The notes: a model not told the origin generated them from the letters alone. 64,000 nucleotides of DNA from Hyphomicrobium sp. 12-62-95 (GCA_002279935.1 NCCZ01000010.1:1-64000), one strand, 5' to 3'. Positions 19,130-29,169 are shown, numbered from the stretch's first letter. Numbers and translations are program-made.

Positions 19130-19681
19130 ATGCCGCTGAAAACCCTTATTATCACATGCTTGTCGGCGCTGCTGTTTGCGGGGGTAATGGCGCCGCGGGC
19201 GAACGCGGCATCGGCTGCGGCCATCGATGCTGACGTGCGCGCCACCATCGACCGCTTTCACTCTCAGATCGGGGGCGCGCGGGAACTCTCCGACAAGTCG
19301 TACGGCATTCTTGTCTTTCCGTCGGTCGTCAAAGCCGGGTTTGGGATCGGCGGCGAGTACGGCGAAGGTGCGCTGATGGTGCGCGGACAGCCAACGGCCT
19401 ATTACAATACGGTCGGTGCGTCGTTTGGCTTCCAGCTCGGCATTCAGGCGCGTTCGGTGATCATCATGTTCATGACGCCCGAGGCGCTTGACCAGTTCCG
19501 CCGGTCGAAGGGGTGGAAGGTTGGGGTGGACGGCTCCGTCGCCATCGTGACGGTGGGTGTTGGCGGCTCGATCGACACGAACAAGATTATCAGTCCGGTT
19601 ATCGGCTTCATTCTCGATCCCAAGGGCCTGATGTACAATCTGACCCTTGAAGGCACCAAGATTACGCGCATCCGGAAATAG
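19130..19681 (+). CDS. SYLF (Ysc84-type) lipid-binding domain protein
   Basis: 183 aa. N-terminal signal peptide (LITCLSALLFAGVMAPRANA), then the SYLF pattern: SYGILVFPSVVKAGFGIGGEYGEGAL, YNTVGASFGFQLG, and DGSVAIVTVGVGG. Probably periplasmic, binding membrane lipids. ATG 19130 has GAGG about 10 bp upstream; a TTG 13 codons upstream is less likely since it would spoil the signal peptide. Stands alone. Confidence 0.85.
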   Translation: MPLKTLIITCLSALLFAGVMAPRANAASAAAIDADVRATIDRFHSQIGGARELSDKSYGILVFPSVVKAGFGIGGEYGEGALMVRGQPTAYYNTVGASFGFQLGIQARSVIIMFMTPEALDQFRRSKGWKVGVDGSVAIVTVGVGGSIDTNKIISPVIGFILDPKGLMYNLTLEGTKITRIRK

Positions 19682-19923
19682 AGCCGCATCTTGCCGCAGG
19701 AACCGGCCGAGCGCGGTGCGCGTTGATCGCCGGTGGGGATCCATTTAGAGGCGGCCTCGATAGGCCCGACCGGCGCGCCGGAACGGGTTACGTGGTCATA
19801 CGCGCAACGGAACGCGGTTCTTCGGCCGTTGAAGGCTGGGTGAGGGTCCCCGTTGACCGTTGTGTTGGCAAAGACATCCGGGCGTCAGCATATTAGTCTA
19901 AAACCGGTTCTGAGGCATTTGGC

Positions 19924-21087
19924 ATGAGAAAAGCGCTCGCCGTTCTGGGGCTCTTGGCAGTCTGCGCTGCTGCTGTGGCGTGGTGGATGCAGGGCTTGCC
20001 CGGGGCGGGTTCATCGGCTGCATTGACGGGTGGCACACCGGGTCAACCCGGTGCGGCTGGATCTGCTCGCGGTGACCGGCAGGCGGGCGGCAATCGCGTG
20101 ATTGCGGTGGAAGTGGCAACCGCGGTTGCGACGCGGATTTCGACGGATGTGCGCGCGATCGGATCTTTGCAATCCGACGAGACGGTGCAGTTGGCGCCGG
20201 AGATCGCGGGGCGCGTTGCCACGATCGACTTCGAAGAAGGTTCGCCGGTGAAGGCCGGGGATGTGCTCGTCAAGCTGGACGATTCGCTCCTGCGCGCGGA
20301 AGTGGCGGACACGGAGGCGCGGCTCAATCTGGCCAAGGCGAACAACGATCGGGCGCGACAGTTGGCGCGCACGGGCAATGTGACAGACCGCAGCCGCGAC
20401 GAAGCGGTGACGAACTTCGAGACGGCGACGGCGGCGCTGGAGTTGGCGAAGACACGGCTCGACAAGCATCTGCTGCGGGCGCCGTTCGATGGCATCGTGG
20501 GCGTGCGCACGGTTTCAGTCGGCGCATTCGTGGCGGTCGGCACGCCGGTTGTGAATATTGAAAAGATCGACGGGATTAAAGTCGATTTCAAGGTTCCGGA
20601 AGTTTACCTGACATCGATCGCGGTTGGTCAGCTGATCGATGTGACGGTGGACGCCATTCCGGGCAAGACGTTTGAAGGACGGATCTATGCGATCAATCCG
20701 CAGGTCGACGTCAACGGCCGGGCCTTGCAAGTGCGTGCGCGCATCGAGAACAAAGATCTCATCCTGCGGCCAGGCTTGTTTGCGCGCATCCTAATCAAGG
20801 GCGCGGTCGAGCGGGATGTGGTTCTGGTTCCAGAGAGTGCCATTATTCCGCGGGCCGGCGATAACTTCGTTTTCCGCGTGCAGGACGGGCGGGCCAATGA
20901 AGTCCGGGTCAAGCTCGGCGAACGGTCGAACGCGCAAGTCGCAATCACAGACGGTATAAGTGCCGGCGATGTGATCGTCACTGCCGGGCAGCATAAGCTG
21001 CGCGATGGGGCGGCCGTCGATGTGGTCGAGACCCACCCGCAAAACGACAAGTCGGCGCAGCGCGATGCGGCGAGGAGTGGCGGATGA
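19924..21087 (+). CDS. RND efflux periplasmic adaptor (membrane fusion protein)
   Basis: 387 aa. N-terminal membrane anchor (ALAVLGLLAVCAAAVAW), lipoyl half-domains (SDETVQLAPEIAGRV... GDVLVKLDDS and LLRAPFDGIVG), a short alpha-hairpin (about 120-175) and beta-barrel and membrane-proximal domains. Links the inner-membrane pump encoded by the next gene (4-bp overlap) to an outer-membrane channel. No tolC-like gene follows, so the outer component must come from elsewhere. No adjacent regulator; substrate unknown. The 242 bp upstream contain no gene. Confidence 0.9.
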   Translation: MRKALAVLGLLAVCAAAVAWWMQGLPGAGSSAALTGGTPGQPGAAGSARGDRQAGGNRVIAVEVATAVATRISTDVRAIGSLQSDETVQLAPEIAGRVATIDFEEGSPVKAGDVLVKLDDSLLRAEVADTEARLNLAKANNDRARQLARTGNVTDRSRDEAVTNFETATAALELAKTRLDKHLLRAPFDGIVGVRTVSVGAFVAVGTPVVNIEKIDGIKVDFKVPEVYLTSIAVGQLIDVTVDAIPGKTFEGRIYAINPQVDVNGRALQVRARIENKDLILRPGLFARILIKGAVERDVVLVPESAIIPRAGDNFVFRVQDGRANEVRVKLGERSNAQVAITDGISAGDVIVTAGQHKLRDGAAVDVVETHPQNDKSAQRDAARSGG

Positions 21088-24000
21088 CGCTGTTTGAGCT
21101 TTGCATTCGCCGGCCAGTTCTGGCGACGGTGATGTCGCTCGTGTTGGTGCTCGTCGGCGTCGTGGCCTTCCAACGGCTCACCGTGCGGGAGTTTCCCAAC
21201 ATCGACGAGCCGATCGTGTCGGTGACGACGAACTATCCGGGCGCCTCGGCGGCGATCATGGAAAGCCAGGTGACGCAGGTTCTGGAGGACTCGATTGCCG
21301 GGATCGAGGGCATCGATGTTCTGTCCTCGTCGAGCCGGTCGGAGACGAGCCGGATCACGATCCGGTTTCGCTCCGAGATTGACCCGGATGTGGCGGCCAG
21401 CGACGTGCGCGACCGCGTGAGCCGTGTGCGCGGACGGCTACCGGACGAGATCAACGAGCCGATTATTGCGAAGGTGGAAGCCGACGCGCAAGCGATCATG
21501 TTTCTCGTTTTCACCAGTCCGCAGCTGACTGCGTTGGAGATCAGCGACTACATCGACCGGTTCATCGTCAACCGGCTCAAAAATTTGACCGGCGTCGCGG
21601 ATGTGCTGATCTACGGCGAGCGGCGCTATGCCATGCGTATCTGGGTCGACCGGGAGCGGCTTGCTGCTTACAACCTGACGGTTCAGGACGTGGAAGCGGC
21701 GTTGCGCGCGCAGAACGCCGAAATTCCGTCGGGGCGTATCGAGAGCCAGGATCGCGAGTTCTCGGTGCTCTCCAAAACGGGTCTTACGACGCCGGAGGAG
21801 TTCAGCAATATCGTCGTCAAACTGGCTGGCGACTATCAGGTGAAGCTCGGCGAGGTGGCGCGGGTCGAACTGGGCGCGGTTGATGAACGGCGCGTCAGTA
21901 CATTCGACGGGATCCCTGCGATTGCGGTTGGCATCATCCGGCAATCGACGGCCAACCCGCTCGATGTCTCGGCGGCGGTGAATGCTGTTCTGCCGGAAAT
22001 CAATTCGTCGCTGCCGCAGGGTTTGCAAGCGACGATTGGCAATGACGATAGCGTCTTTATTGCCCGCTCGATCGAGGCGGTATTCATGACGATCATCGAG
22101 GCGATTGTTCTTGTGGTGATCGTTATTCTCTTCTTCCTGCGTTCGTTCCGTGCCGCAATCATTCCGATCGTGACCATTCCGATTTCGCTCATCGCCACGT
22201 TCGCACTCATGTATGCGTTCGGGTTCAGCGTGAACACACTCACTTTGCTTGCGATGGTGCTGGCCATTGGGCTTGTCGTTGACGATGCCATCGTCGTTTT
22301 GGAGAACATTTACCGCTATATCGAGGAGGGTATGGAGCCGATTCCGGCGGCCGTGAAAGGCGTGCGCGAAATCGGCTTTGCCGTCATTGCGATGACGATG
22401 ACGCTGGCGGCGGTTTATGCGCCCATTGCGTTCGCGCCGGGCAAAACGGGCAAGCTGTTTTTAGAGTTTGCGTTGACACTCGCCGGCGCGGTGATCGTAT
22501 CGGGTTGGGTGGCGCTGACGCTGACGCCGATGATGTGCGCCAAGCTGTTGCGTCACGAACCGCAACCGGGGCGGGTCTATTTGGCGCTTGAACGCGGCTT
22601 CGTCGCATTCGAGAACGGTTATCGTGCGATGCTTGGCGTGTCGCTCAAAATCCGGCCGCTGATCCTCATTCTGGCGGCGGGCGTGGCGGCGTTGAGCGGC
22701 GTTCTGCTGATGAGTTTAAAAACGGAATTGGCACCGCTCGAGGATCGCGGCATCATCCGTGCGCGCGGCGCGGGGCCCGAAGGCGCGACAGTCAGTTACA
22801 CCGCGCGGTATGCGGCGGAAATGGACGCCGTTCTGGCCGATGTCGAGGAGGCCCGCGGCCGGCTGGCCATTGCAGGAGCGCCAGACGTTTCGGCGTCTCT
22901 CGTGATTGCGCCTCTCAAAGACTGGAATGAGCGGTCGAGGTCGCAGCAGGAGATCACCGCCGAAATCGCTCCGAAGTTTCGGCGAATTGCCGGTATCCAA
23001 GCCGTGGTGCAGACGCCGGGTGCGTTCGGACAGCGGGGTTCTGGGCGGCCGATCGAGTTCGTGCTGCAGTCGTCGGGCTCGTATGAGGACCTGCAGGGCT
23101 ATGCGGATAAAATTCTGGCCAAGGCGCGCGAATTTCCAGGGCTGGAAAATCTCGATACCGACCTGAAGCTCAATTCTCCGGAGTTCAAGATCGATATCGA
23201 TCGGGCGAAGGTGGCCGATCTGGGGCTGGAGGTGACGGCCGTTGGACGAACGCTCGAGACGCTGCTGGGTGGACGGCAGGTGACCCGGTTCGAGCAGAAC
23301 GGTGAGCAGTATGATGTCTATGTGCAGTTGGCGGCGGAGGATCGCGCCACGCCGCAAGCGCTCTCGACAATCTTCCTGCGCAATCCGCGTGGGGAGATGA
23401 TCCAGTTGTCGAATGTGGCGACGGTGACGGAATCGGTGGCGCCAAAGGAGTTGAAGCGGTTCAATCAGCTTCGGTCGGTCACTATTCAAGCCTCTTTGGC
23501 GCCGGGGTATGCGGTTGGAGAAGCCCTCGCGTTTCTCGAACGGGCGGCCAAGGAGGTCCTGCCGCCAACAGTGCAGACGGATCTGGATGGATCGAGCCGG
23601 GACTTCCGCGCGTCGGCGGACAGTCTGCTGGTCGTGTTCGTTTTGGCGCTTGCGTTCATCTATCTGGTGCTGTCGGCGCAGTTTGAAAGTTTTCGCGATC
23701 CGCTCATCATTATGATCACGGTGCCGTTGTCGATCACGGGGGCGCTGGCGGCCTTGTGGCTGGCGGGTGGGTCGTTGAACGTTTACTCGCAGATCGGACT
23801 TGTGACGCTGGTGGGACTGATCACGAAGCACGGGATCTTGATCGTGGAGTTTGCCAATCAGAAGCAGGCCGTCGGCGAGGATCGCATCCGCGCCATTGTG
23901 GATGCTTCGGTGCAGCGGTTGCGGCCCATTCTCATGACCACGGGGGCGATGGTGCTTGGCGCTTTGCCGTTGGCTCTCGCAGACGGGGCGGGCGCGGAGA

Positions 24001-24155
24001 ACCGGCAGCAGATCGGCTGGGTCATCGTGGGCGGCATGTCGGCGGGGACGCTGCTGACGCTGTTTGTCGTGCCGGCGGTGTATAGTTATTTCGGGCGCCG
24101 GGCCGTGGCGGAGGCCAATGTGCCTGTTGAACCGGCTTTGAAGCCGGCTGACTAG
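21084..24155 (+). CDS. RND efflux permease (HAE1/AcrB-MexF type)
   Basis: 1023 aa. Proton-driven inner-membrane pump. Twelve membrane helices with two large periplasmic loops. Recognisable motifs: N-terminal FELCIRRPVLATVMSLVLV, the REFPNIDEP segment, and the proton-relay Asp pair in the helix GLVVDDAIVVLENIYRYIEEG. The C-terminal half repeats this as GLITKHGILIVEFANQ. Overlaps the adaptor gene by ATGA. The HAE1 subfamily exports drugs, detergents or hydrophobic metabolites; specificity cannot be read from sequence. Confidence 0.92.
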   Translation: MTLFELCIRRPVLATVMSLVLVLVGVVAFQRLTVREFPNIDEPIVSVTTNYPGASAAIMESQVTQVLEDSIAGIEGIDVLSSSSRSETSRITIRFRSEIDPDVAASDVRDRVSRVRGRLPDEINEPIIAKVEADAQAIMFLVFTSPQLTALEISDYIDRFIVNRLKNLTGVADVLIYGERRYAMRIWVDRERLAAYNLTVQDVEAALRAQNAEIPSGRIESQDREFSVLSKTGLTTPEEFSNIVVKLAGDYQVKLGEVARVELGAVDERRVSTFDGIPAIAVGIIRQSTANPLDVSAAVNAVLPEINSSLPQGLQATIGNDDSVFIARSIEAVFMTIIEAIVLVVIVILFFLRSFRAAIIPIVTIPISLIATFALMYAFGFSVNTLTLLAMVLAIGLVVDDAIVVLENIYRYIEEGMEPIPAAVKGVREIGFAVIAMTMTLAAVYAPIAFAPGKTGKLFLEFALTLAGAVIVSGWVALTLTPMMCAKLLRHEPQPGRVYLALERGFVAFENGYRAMLGVSLKIRPLILILAAGVAALSGVLLMSLKTELAPLEDRGIIRARGAGPEGATVSYTARYAAEMDAVLADVEEARGRLAIAGAPDVSASLVIAPLKDWNERSRSQQEITAEIAPKFRRIAGIQAVVQTPGAFGQRGSGRPIEFVLQSSGSYEDLQGYADKILAKAREFPGLENLDTDLKLNSPEFKIDIDRAKVADLGLEVTAVGRTLETLLGGRQVTRFEQNGEQYDVYVQLAAEDRATPQALSTIFLRNPRGEMIQLSNVATVTESVAPKELKRFNQLRSVTIQASLAPGYAVGEALAFLERAAKEVLPPTVQTDLDGSSRDFRASADSLLVVFVLALAFIYLVLSAQFESFRDPLIIMITVPLSITGALAALWLAGGSLNVYSQIGLVTLVGLITKHGILIVEFANQKQAVGEDRIRAIVDASVQRLRPILMTTGAMVLGALPLALADGAGAENRQQIGWVIVGGMSAGTLLTLFVVPAVYSYFGRRAVAEANVPVEPALKPAD

Positions 24156-24225
24156 CGGGCCTGAGATGGACACGGGCGGCTTTGCCGACTAATGCTCCGC
24201 AGAGGTCTGGGGGGCACGCGAGGGG

Positions 24226-26244
24226 ATGGAGTATCGGCGCGAGATTGACGGCCTGCGGGCGGTTGCTGTTTTGCCGGTCGTGTTGTTTCACGCGGGCGTC
24301 GAGACGTTCAGCGGCGGGTTTGCGGGCGTCGACGTTTTCTTCGTCATCAGCGGATATTTGATTACGTCCCTCATCCTGCATGAGCAGGCTGCGGGCACGT
24401 TCACGCTGGCGCGATTCTACGAGCGGCGGGCGCGGCGCATCTTGCCGGCGCTGCTTTTGGTGGTGCTGGCATGCACGCCGTTTGCTTATCTTTGGATGAT
24501 GCCCGATCAAGTGAAGTCGTTCAGCGCGAGCGTGCTGGGGACGCTGCTGTCGGGGTCCAACTTCGTCTTCTATTTTCAGAGTGGCTACTTCGATCACGCC
24601 GCGGAATTGAAGCCGCTGTTGCACACCTGGAGCTTGGCGGTCGAGGAGCAGTTCTACATTCTGTTCCCGCTGTTGTTTGTCTTCCTGTTGCGGCGGGGGC
24701 GTGCGGCGACGGTGACGGTTCTGGTGCTGATTTTCGCTGCGAGCCTGTTGCTGGCGCAGGCAGGTGGGAATTTCGAGGCGCGGCAATCGTCATTTGCCGG
24801 GGCGTGGTCGTGGTGGGCGACGCCGAGCTATGGATTTTTTCTGCTTCCGGCGCGGGCGTGGGAATTGCTGATCGGGTCGCTTCTGGCCGTGCAGCGCTTT
24901 TATCATCCGGCGTGGTTTGAAGCGCGGGGTCGGGTGCTGCGCGAGATGGGATCGCTCATCGGGTTGGCGCTTGTCGTCTCCTCTTTCGTGCTGTTCACAT
25001 CCGCGACGCCGTTTCCAAGCATCTATACGCTGGTGCCGACGGTGGGCGCGGCGCTGGTGATCGCCTTTGCCGAGCGGGGAACGCTCGTGCACCGGCTGCT
25101 GGCCTCGGCGCCCTTCGTGGGGCTGGGGCTTGTCAGCTATAGTTTTTATCTCTGGCATCATCCGCTGTTCGCGTTCGCGCGCATCTGGAGCCCGAGCGCG
25201 CTACCGACCTCTGTCTTTCTCGGGCTGTCCGTGGTGGCGCTGATCCTGGCGGTGGCGACGTGGTATTTCATCGAACGGCCGTTCCGTGACCGAATTCGGA
25301 TTTCGACGCCGTTTCTGGTGCGCAGCGTGGCTGCGGCCTGCATCGTGCTGGTGGCGTTTTTTGCCGCCTCGCGCAAGACGCGCGGGTTTGAGTATCGCTT
25401 CCCTAAGAACGAGTTTTTCGCCGGTGTGGGGCCCAGTGTGGCGATCGCCAATCAGCGGTGCGTGCGGGACAAGTCGCAGCCGTGGGATGAGGCGTGCGTC
25501 TATGGCACCGGCGTGCCGCGGGTTGCCATTGTCGGCGACAGTCATGCGGCGTCGATTGTCGGGCCATTGGCGGCGGCGCTGCAAACGAAGTCGATTTCGC
25601 TGGTGGATCTGCACGTGACGGGCTGTCTGCCGGTGCGCAATTTTCTTAGGGCGAATACGGGGGACCGGTGCCGGCGGCAGGACGATGCGTTCGACTATCT
25701 GATGCGGTCGCCGCAGATCGACACCGTGGTGATCGTGGCGCGGTGGGCGACAAAGTTTGAGAATTCACGGTTCAACAACGAAGAGGGCGGGATCGAATTC
25801 GGCAGCGATACGCAACTCTATCCCGACGTGGCGCGGATCGGACGGCCGATCACGATCGACGAGGCATTAAGCGGCATCGTCGATGAACTGGCCCGGGCGG
25901 GTAAGAGGATTGTGATGGTCTATCCCATTCCGGAGGTTGGGTGGGATGTCCCCAACCACATGTCCAAGCTGAAGCAGCGAGGACAACTCAACGACGATAT
26001 CAGCACGAGCTACGAGGTCTTTCGCCGGCGGACACAGCGGGTTTATGCGGCGCTCGATCAATTGCCCGACGGGGTCGTGACTGGCCGCGTCTATCCCGAA
26101 AAGCACTTCTGCAACACGGTGCGTCCGGGCCGGTGCATGGCCTCGCTCGGTTTCAAGTCGCTCTATAACGACACCAATCATCCCAGCTGGATGGGGGCGA
26201 TGCCGGTGGCGCAATCAATTGTCGAGATAATCGCGCCGAAATAG
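24226..26244 (+). CDS. OafA/YrhL-type acyltransferase with C-terminal SGNH domain
   Basis: 672 aa. Acyltransferase-3 domain (about 1-355) starts with the hallmark YRREIDGLRAVAVLPVVLFHAG, and FFVISGYLIT follows; about ten membrane helices. A C-terminal SGNH hydrolase-like domain (about 400-672) begins at VAIVGDSHAASI (Ser block) and probably ends with its Asp/His in NDTNHPSW. Such proteins O-acetylate lipopolysaccharide, exopolysaccharide or peptidoglycan. Starts 70 bp after the RND gene; unrelated role likely. Ends 8 bp from the convergent SDR gene. Confidence 0.9.
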   Translation: MEYRREIDGLRAVAVLPVVLFHAGVETFSGGFAGVDVFFVISGYLITSLILHEQAAGTFTLARFYERRARRILPALLLVVLACTPFAYLWMMPDQVKSFSASVLGTLLSGSNFVFYFQSGYFDHAAELKPLLHTWSLAVEEQFYILFPLLFVFLLRRGRAATVTVLVLIFAASLLLAQAGGNFEARQSSFAGAWSWWATPSYGFFLLPARAWELLIGSLLAVQRFYHPAWFEARGRVLREMGSLIGLALVVSSFVLFTSATPFPSIYTLVPTVGAALVIAFAERGTLVHRLLASAPFVGLGLVSYSFYLWHHPLFAFARIWSPSALPTSVFLGLSVVALILAVATWYFIERPFRDRIRISTPFLVRSVAAACIVLVAFFAASRKTRGFEYRFPKNEFFAGVGPSVAIANQRCVRDKSQPWDEACVYGTGVPRVAIVGDSHAASIVGPLAAALQTKSISLVDLHVTGCLPVRNFLRANTGDRCRRQDDAFDYLMRSPQIDTVVIVARWATKFENSRFNNEEGGIEFGSDTQLYPDVARIGRPITIDEALSGIVDELARAGKRIVMVYPIPEVGWDVPNHMSKLKQRGQLNDDISTSYEVFRRRTQRVYAALDQLPDGVVTGRVYPEKHFCNTVRPGRCMASLGFKSLYNDTNHPSWMGAMPVAQSIVEIIAPK

Positions 26245-26252
26245 AAGGCGGA

Positions 26253-27005
26253 TCAGCAGCCGCGGCGGGCGACGCCTTCTGCATCGAAGACGTGGCCGGT
26301 GAGCGTGCGGCCCTTGCGGCTGGCGAGATAGAGGGCGAGCGCTGCGATGTCGGGCTCGGAGGTGAGGCAGGCTCCGCTCATGGTATCCAGGGTTGTTGCT
26401 TTCGGGCCGACCGCGTTGACGCGCACCACATCGCCCGACCAGCGGCGGGCGAGATCTGCGGTCATGGCAGCGAGCGCCTGACGCAGCATGCCGAGGATAG
26501 CAGCGTCGCGGGCTGTTTGTGGAGCGGGGGCGACGACGGCATTGAGAATGGTGCCTTCAGACCACGTGAGAGCCATGCGGTTGGCGGCCACTTCGGTCAC
26601 TTCGCGCGCGGGTCCAAGCTTGGCAACGATGAGGTCTTCGATTTCATCCAGCGTATCGACCGCGTTCAGTTCGGTCTGTGTCACGGAGACAAGGTTGATC
26701 ATGGTGTCGATGCCGCCGAGATTCTTAGCGGCGTGCTGTGCGAAATGCGTTGGCGTTTCGGTGGCGGAAAAGGGGACGTCTATTAGTGCGATCTCGCTGG
26801 CGGACGATGCGAGGAGGGCTGTCAGTTCGACCATTTCCGGGGAGCGTTCGGCGGTCTGAATCACCAGACGGGCCTTGCGATCGGCAAAGCCGCGGGCGAG
26901 ATCGACACCCAAGATGATCGATAGCCCCGTGACGACGACGCGGGCGCCGGCCAGTTCGGGATAGGTTTCGGCACCGGACTCTACCGCGATGACGCTCATA
27001 TACAT
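26253..27005 (-). CDS. Degenerate short-chain dehydrogenase/reductase-like protein
   Basis: 250 aa. Overall SDR layout with a Rossmann start (GARVVVTGLSIILGVDLARGF) and the C-terminal RVNAVGP and LTGHVFDAEG motifs. The cofactor loop TGxxxGxG reads TGLSIILG, and no YxxxK is found where it should follow the Ser strand (the segment is VVAPAPQTARDAAILGM). It is therefore probably not a working oxidoreductase; a scaffold or regulatory role is possible. ATG 27005 has AGGAG 11 bp upstream; ATG 26999 is an alternative. Convergent with the acyltransferase gene. Confidence 0.75.
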   Translation of the reverse strand: MYMSVIAVESGAETYPELAGARVVVTGLSIILGVDLARGFADRKARLVIQTAERSPEMVELTALLASSASEIALIDVPFSATETPTHFAQHAAKNLGGIDTMINLVSVTQTELNAVDTLDEIEDLIVAKLGPAREVTEVAANRMALTWSEGTILNAVVAPAPQTARDAAILGMLRQALAAMTADLARRWSGDVVRVNAVGPKATTLDTMSGACLTSEPDIAALALYLASRKGRTLTGHVFDAEGVARRGC

Positions 27006-27394
27006 GGGACTGCATGCTCCTGAATTACGCCGGAGAAAGTGAGCGACCCGGCCGGAACGATACCACGCCGATTCGCCTAACGACATCTAAACAGCGGTTC
27101 GATTCGGGTCTGGCTCGGGGCCGGGTCATGTCGAAAAGGCGGCGGGGCCGGGCAAGACTTTTGCCGGAGCGGCTGGACGGGGAGGCAACGTCTTGCGGGC
27201 GTTTGGAGATCAGGCTCGAGGCTCAGCCGATCCGGCGTCATCTTTTTTGGTGCATGAGGGCCACGGCGGTTTGTGCAACGTAGGGCGGGCCTGTGGAAAG
27301 CTGGTGAAAAGGCGGGTGGCTGAATTGCCGGGCAGGCCGCGACGCGTCGATGCTGAATGCCAACGATTCGTATTTTTCGGCAGGTCGCAACCTT
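27006..27394. other. Intergenic region between divergent SDR-like and EAL genes
   Basis: 389 bp without a supported gene. An open frame of 89 codons on the plus strand is arginine-rich, lacks a ribosome-binding site and looks non-coding. Presumably holds the promoters for both flanking genes; I see no clear repeat, operator or RNA. Confidence 0.5.
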
Positions 27395-29014
27395 ATGCCA
27401 AACAAAAGAAAACGCCTTGATGTTCCGCCCACGGCCGTTCCTTCGGGCGGCGATTCGGCGGTCATGGTTTGCATCGCGCTGGTGGTCGCGGCGATTGTCG
27501 TCGGCCTGCACGTGCAATTGGGTCTTTCGCTGGGACTGGCGGCCGTCGCCGGGATGTCGCTATTCATTGGGCTCGTCGGTTTCCAGGCTTGGCGGCGAGG
27601 CGAGGCCGAACGGGCGGCGCTGGCGGATGAGTTGTTCCGGCTGGAGAGCGAACTTGAGATGACGGGCGTGGCCGGACCGCTGGCTACGGCACATGTGGAG
27701 ATCGCCGGATCCCGCCATGCGGCGCAGCCGGTTGCGCCGGCGATGCACCCACGTGCCACCGACCATTTCTCGGCGCGTCCGGTTCGGCCCTCTCTCGAGC
27801 CTGCTCTGCCGCACATTGCCCATGACATTCATGAACCGGCCGGGCCGCAGTTCGAGGCCTATCGTGGCGCCCCTGCGGTGCTGCCGGGCGAGTCGTTTCA
27901 AGATTATGGTTCACCGCCGGCAACAGGCAGTGGCGGATTCACGCCGGCCGTCGATTATGCCGAACCTGCCGTTCCGCCGGTTGCCGCGTCGGCCGTTCGT
28001 GAGGACGACGTCGAACTGCTTCAGCGGCGCATCAAGGATATGCTTTATCAGGTGACGGCGGCCGAGCAGGCGCGCGATCTGGCGGCGGTTTTGCCGGCGG
28101 CCGAACCTGACGTTGAACTCGTGCCGTCGGCGGATGAGGCCTTGGCGGCGTCGATCGACGCGCTGCAGTCGGCAGCGCTGACCATGCGGCAGAGACCGGG
28201 CCCGGAGCGGGAACTTCATATTCAGCCGCCCGAGCCAGGATTGCCGGCGGACGCGGTCTTGATCGCGGTGCGCGATGCGATCGCTGCCGGACGCGTGGAG
28301 GTGTTTCTGGAGCCGATCCTTGGACTCGGCGATCAGGCGACGCAGCATTACGAGGTGAGCGTCAAGCTGCGCGGTGCGGCGGGACAGGATCTGGGATCGG
28401 GCGACGGCGACGTGTTGGCCGGGCGCGGTCTGCTGCCGCTGTTCGACAGCGTTCGGATCGGCCGCAGCGCGGTTGTGGCAGAGCGACTGCAGAGCCGCGG
28501 GAAATCTGGTTCGGTTTTCTCGCGCGCGTCGGGCGAGGCGCTCATTGAGCCAGAGTTCACGCGCAACATGCAGCTCGAATTTGTGGCACGGCCGGCGACG
28601 GCGCGGCAGCTGATCCTCACCTTCAGCCAGGCGGATATTCGTTCCTTCCGGGCAGCCGAACAGCGAGCCGTGAGCGCGCTTTCGGCGTTGGGGTTCCGGT
28701 TTGCGATTTCGGGGCTGACCGATCTCGATATGAACTTCGCCGCGATGGCGCAGGCGGGCTTCCAGTTCGTCAAGATCGATGCTGCGGTGATGACCGACGG
28801 ACTGCCGCATCCGGGTGGGTTCATTCCGGCGAGCGATGTTTGCCGGTTCCTTGCCGATCAGGGCTTTGGTCTCATCGTCGAGGGTATCGACAGCGAAGAA
28901 ACGCTGGCTCGGGTCTTCGGGTTTGGCGTGCTCATGGGACAAGGTACGCTCTTTGGGGGACCGCGGCCGGTTAAGACGGACGTTGTCGCGAGAGGCGGGC
29001 AGGCGGCGGCTTAG
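27395..29014 (+). CDS. Membrane-anchored degenerate EAL-domain protein
   Basis: 539 aa. Two close membrane helices near the N-terminus (VMVCIALVVAAIVVGL and GLSLGLAAVAGMSLFIGLV), a coiled segment, a long low-complexity linker with Pro/Ala (about 90-210) and a C-terminal EAL fold (about 285-525). The signature EAL position reads YEVSVKLR and the DDFG loop reads AISGLTD, so two catalytic blocks are lost; FVKIDAAVM, VEGIDSEE and GQGTLFGGP remain. Likely a c-di-GMP-binding or purely structural regulator, not a phosphodiesterase. ATG 27395 is chosen over ATG 27350, which would give a longer unconserved lead. Confidence 0.8.
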   Translation: MPNKRKRLDVPPTAVPSGGDSAVMVCIALVVAAIVVGLHVQLGLSLGLAAVAGMSLFIGLVGFQAWRRGEAERAALADELFRLESELEMTGVAGPLATAHVEIAGSRHAAQPVAPAMHPRATDHFSARPVRPSLEPALPHIAHDIHEPAGPQFEAYRGAPAVLPGESFQDYGSPPATGSGGFTPAVDYAEPAVPPVAASAVREDDVELLQRRIKDMLYQVTAAEQARDLAAVLPAAEPDVELVPSADEALAASIDALQSAALTMRQRPGPERELHIQPPEPGLPADAVLIAVRDAIAAGRVEVFLEPILGLGDQATQHYEVSVKLRGAAGQDLGSGDGDVLAGRGLLPLFDSVRIGRSAVVAERLQSRGKSGSVFSRASGEALIEPEFTRNMQLEFVARPATARQLILTFSQADIRSFRAAEQRAVSALSALGFRFAISGLTDLDMNFAAMAQAGFQFVKIDAAVMTDGLPHPGGFIPASDVCRFLADQGFGLIVEGIDSEETLARVFGFGVLMGQGTLFGGPRPVKTDVVARGGQAAA

Positions 29015-29019
29015 GCCGG

Positions 29020-29039
29020 CGCCGGAACGCGTTCCGGCG
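29020..29039. repeat. 20-bp perfect palindrome after the EAL gene
   Basis: CGCCGGAACG followed by its exact reverse complement, 6 bp after the EAL gene stop. No T-run follows, so it may be a Rho-independent-like stem with weak activity, or an RNA 3' end stabiliser. Confidence 0.4.
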
Positions 29040-29169
29040 TCACAGTCCGATGGCTTGCGATGCCGAGATCACTCCGTGGCCGGCGTCTTCGGGCGGGTCA
29101 ACGGTCATTGCTTTGCGTACATGGCATCAGCAGCTACAGTCGGTGGATTAATGAGGGGCTGTTTTTTGC

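Noticed and set aside
22716..24173. Minus-strand open frame opposite the RND permease (485 codons)
   Set aside because: Arg/His-rich shadow of the pump gene.
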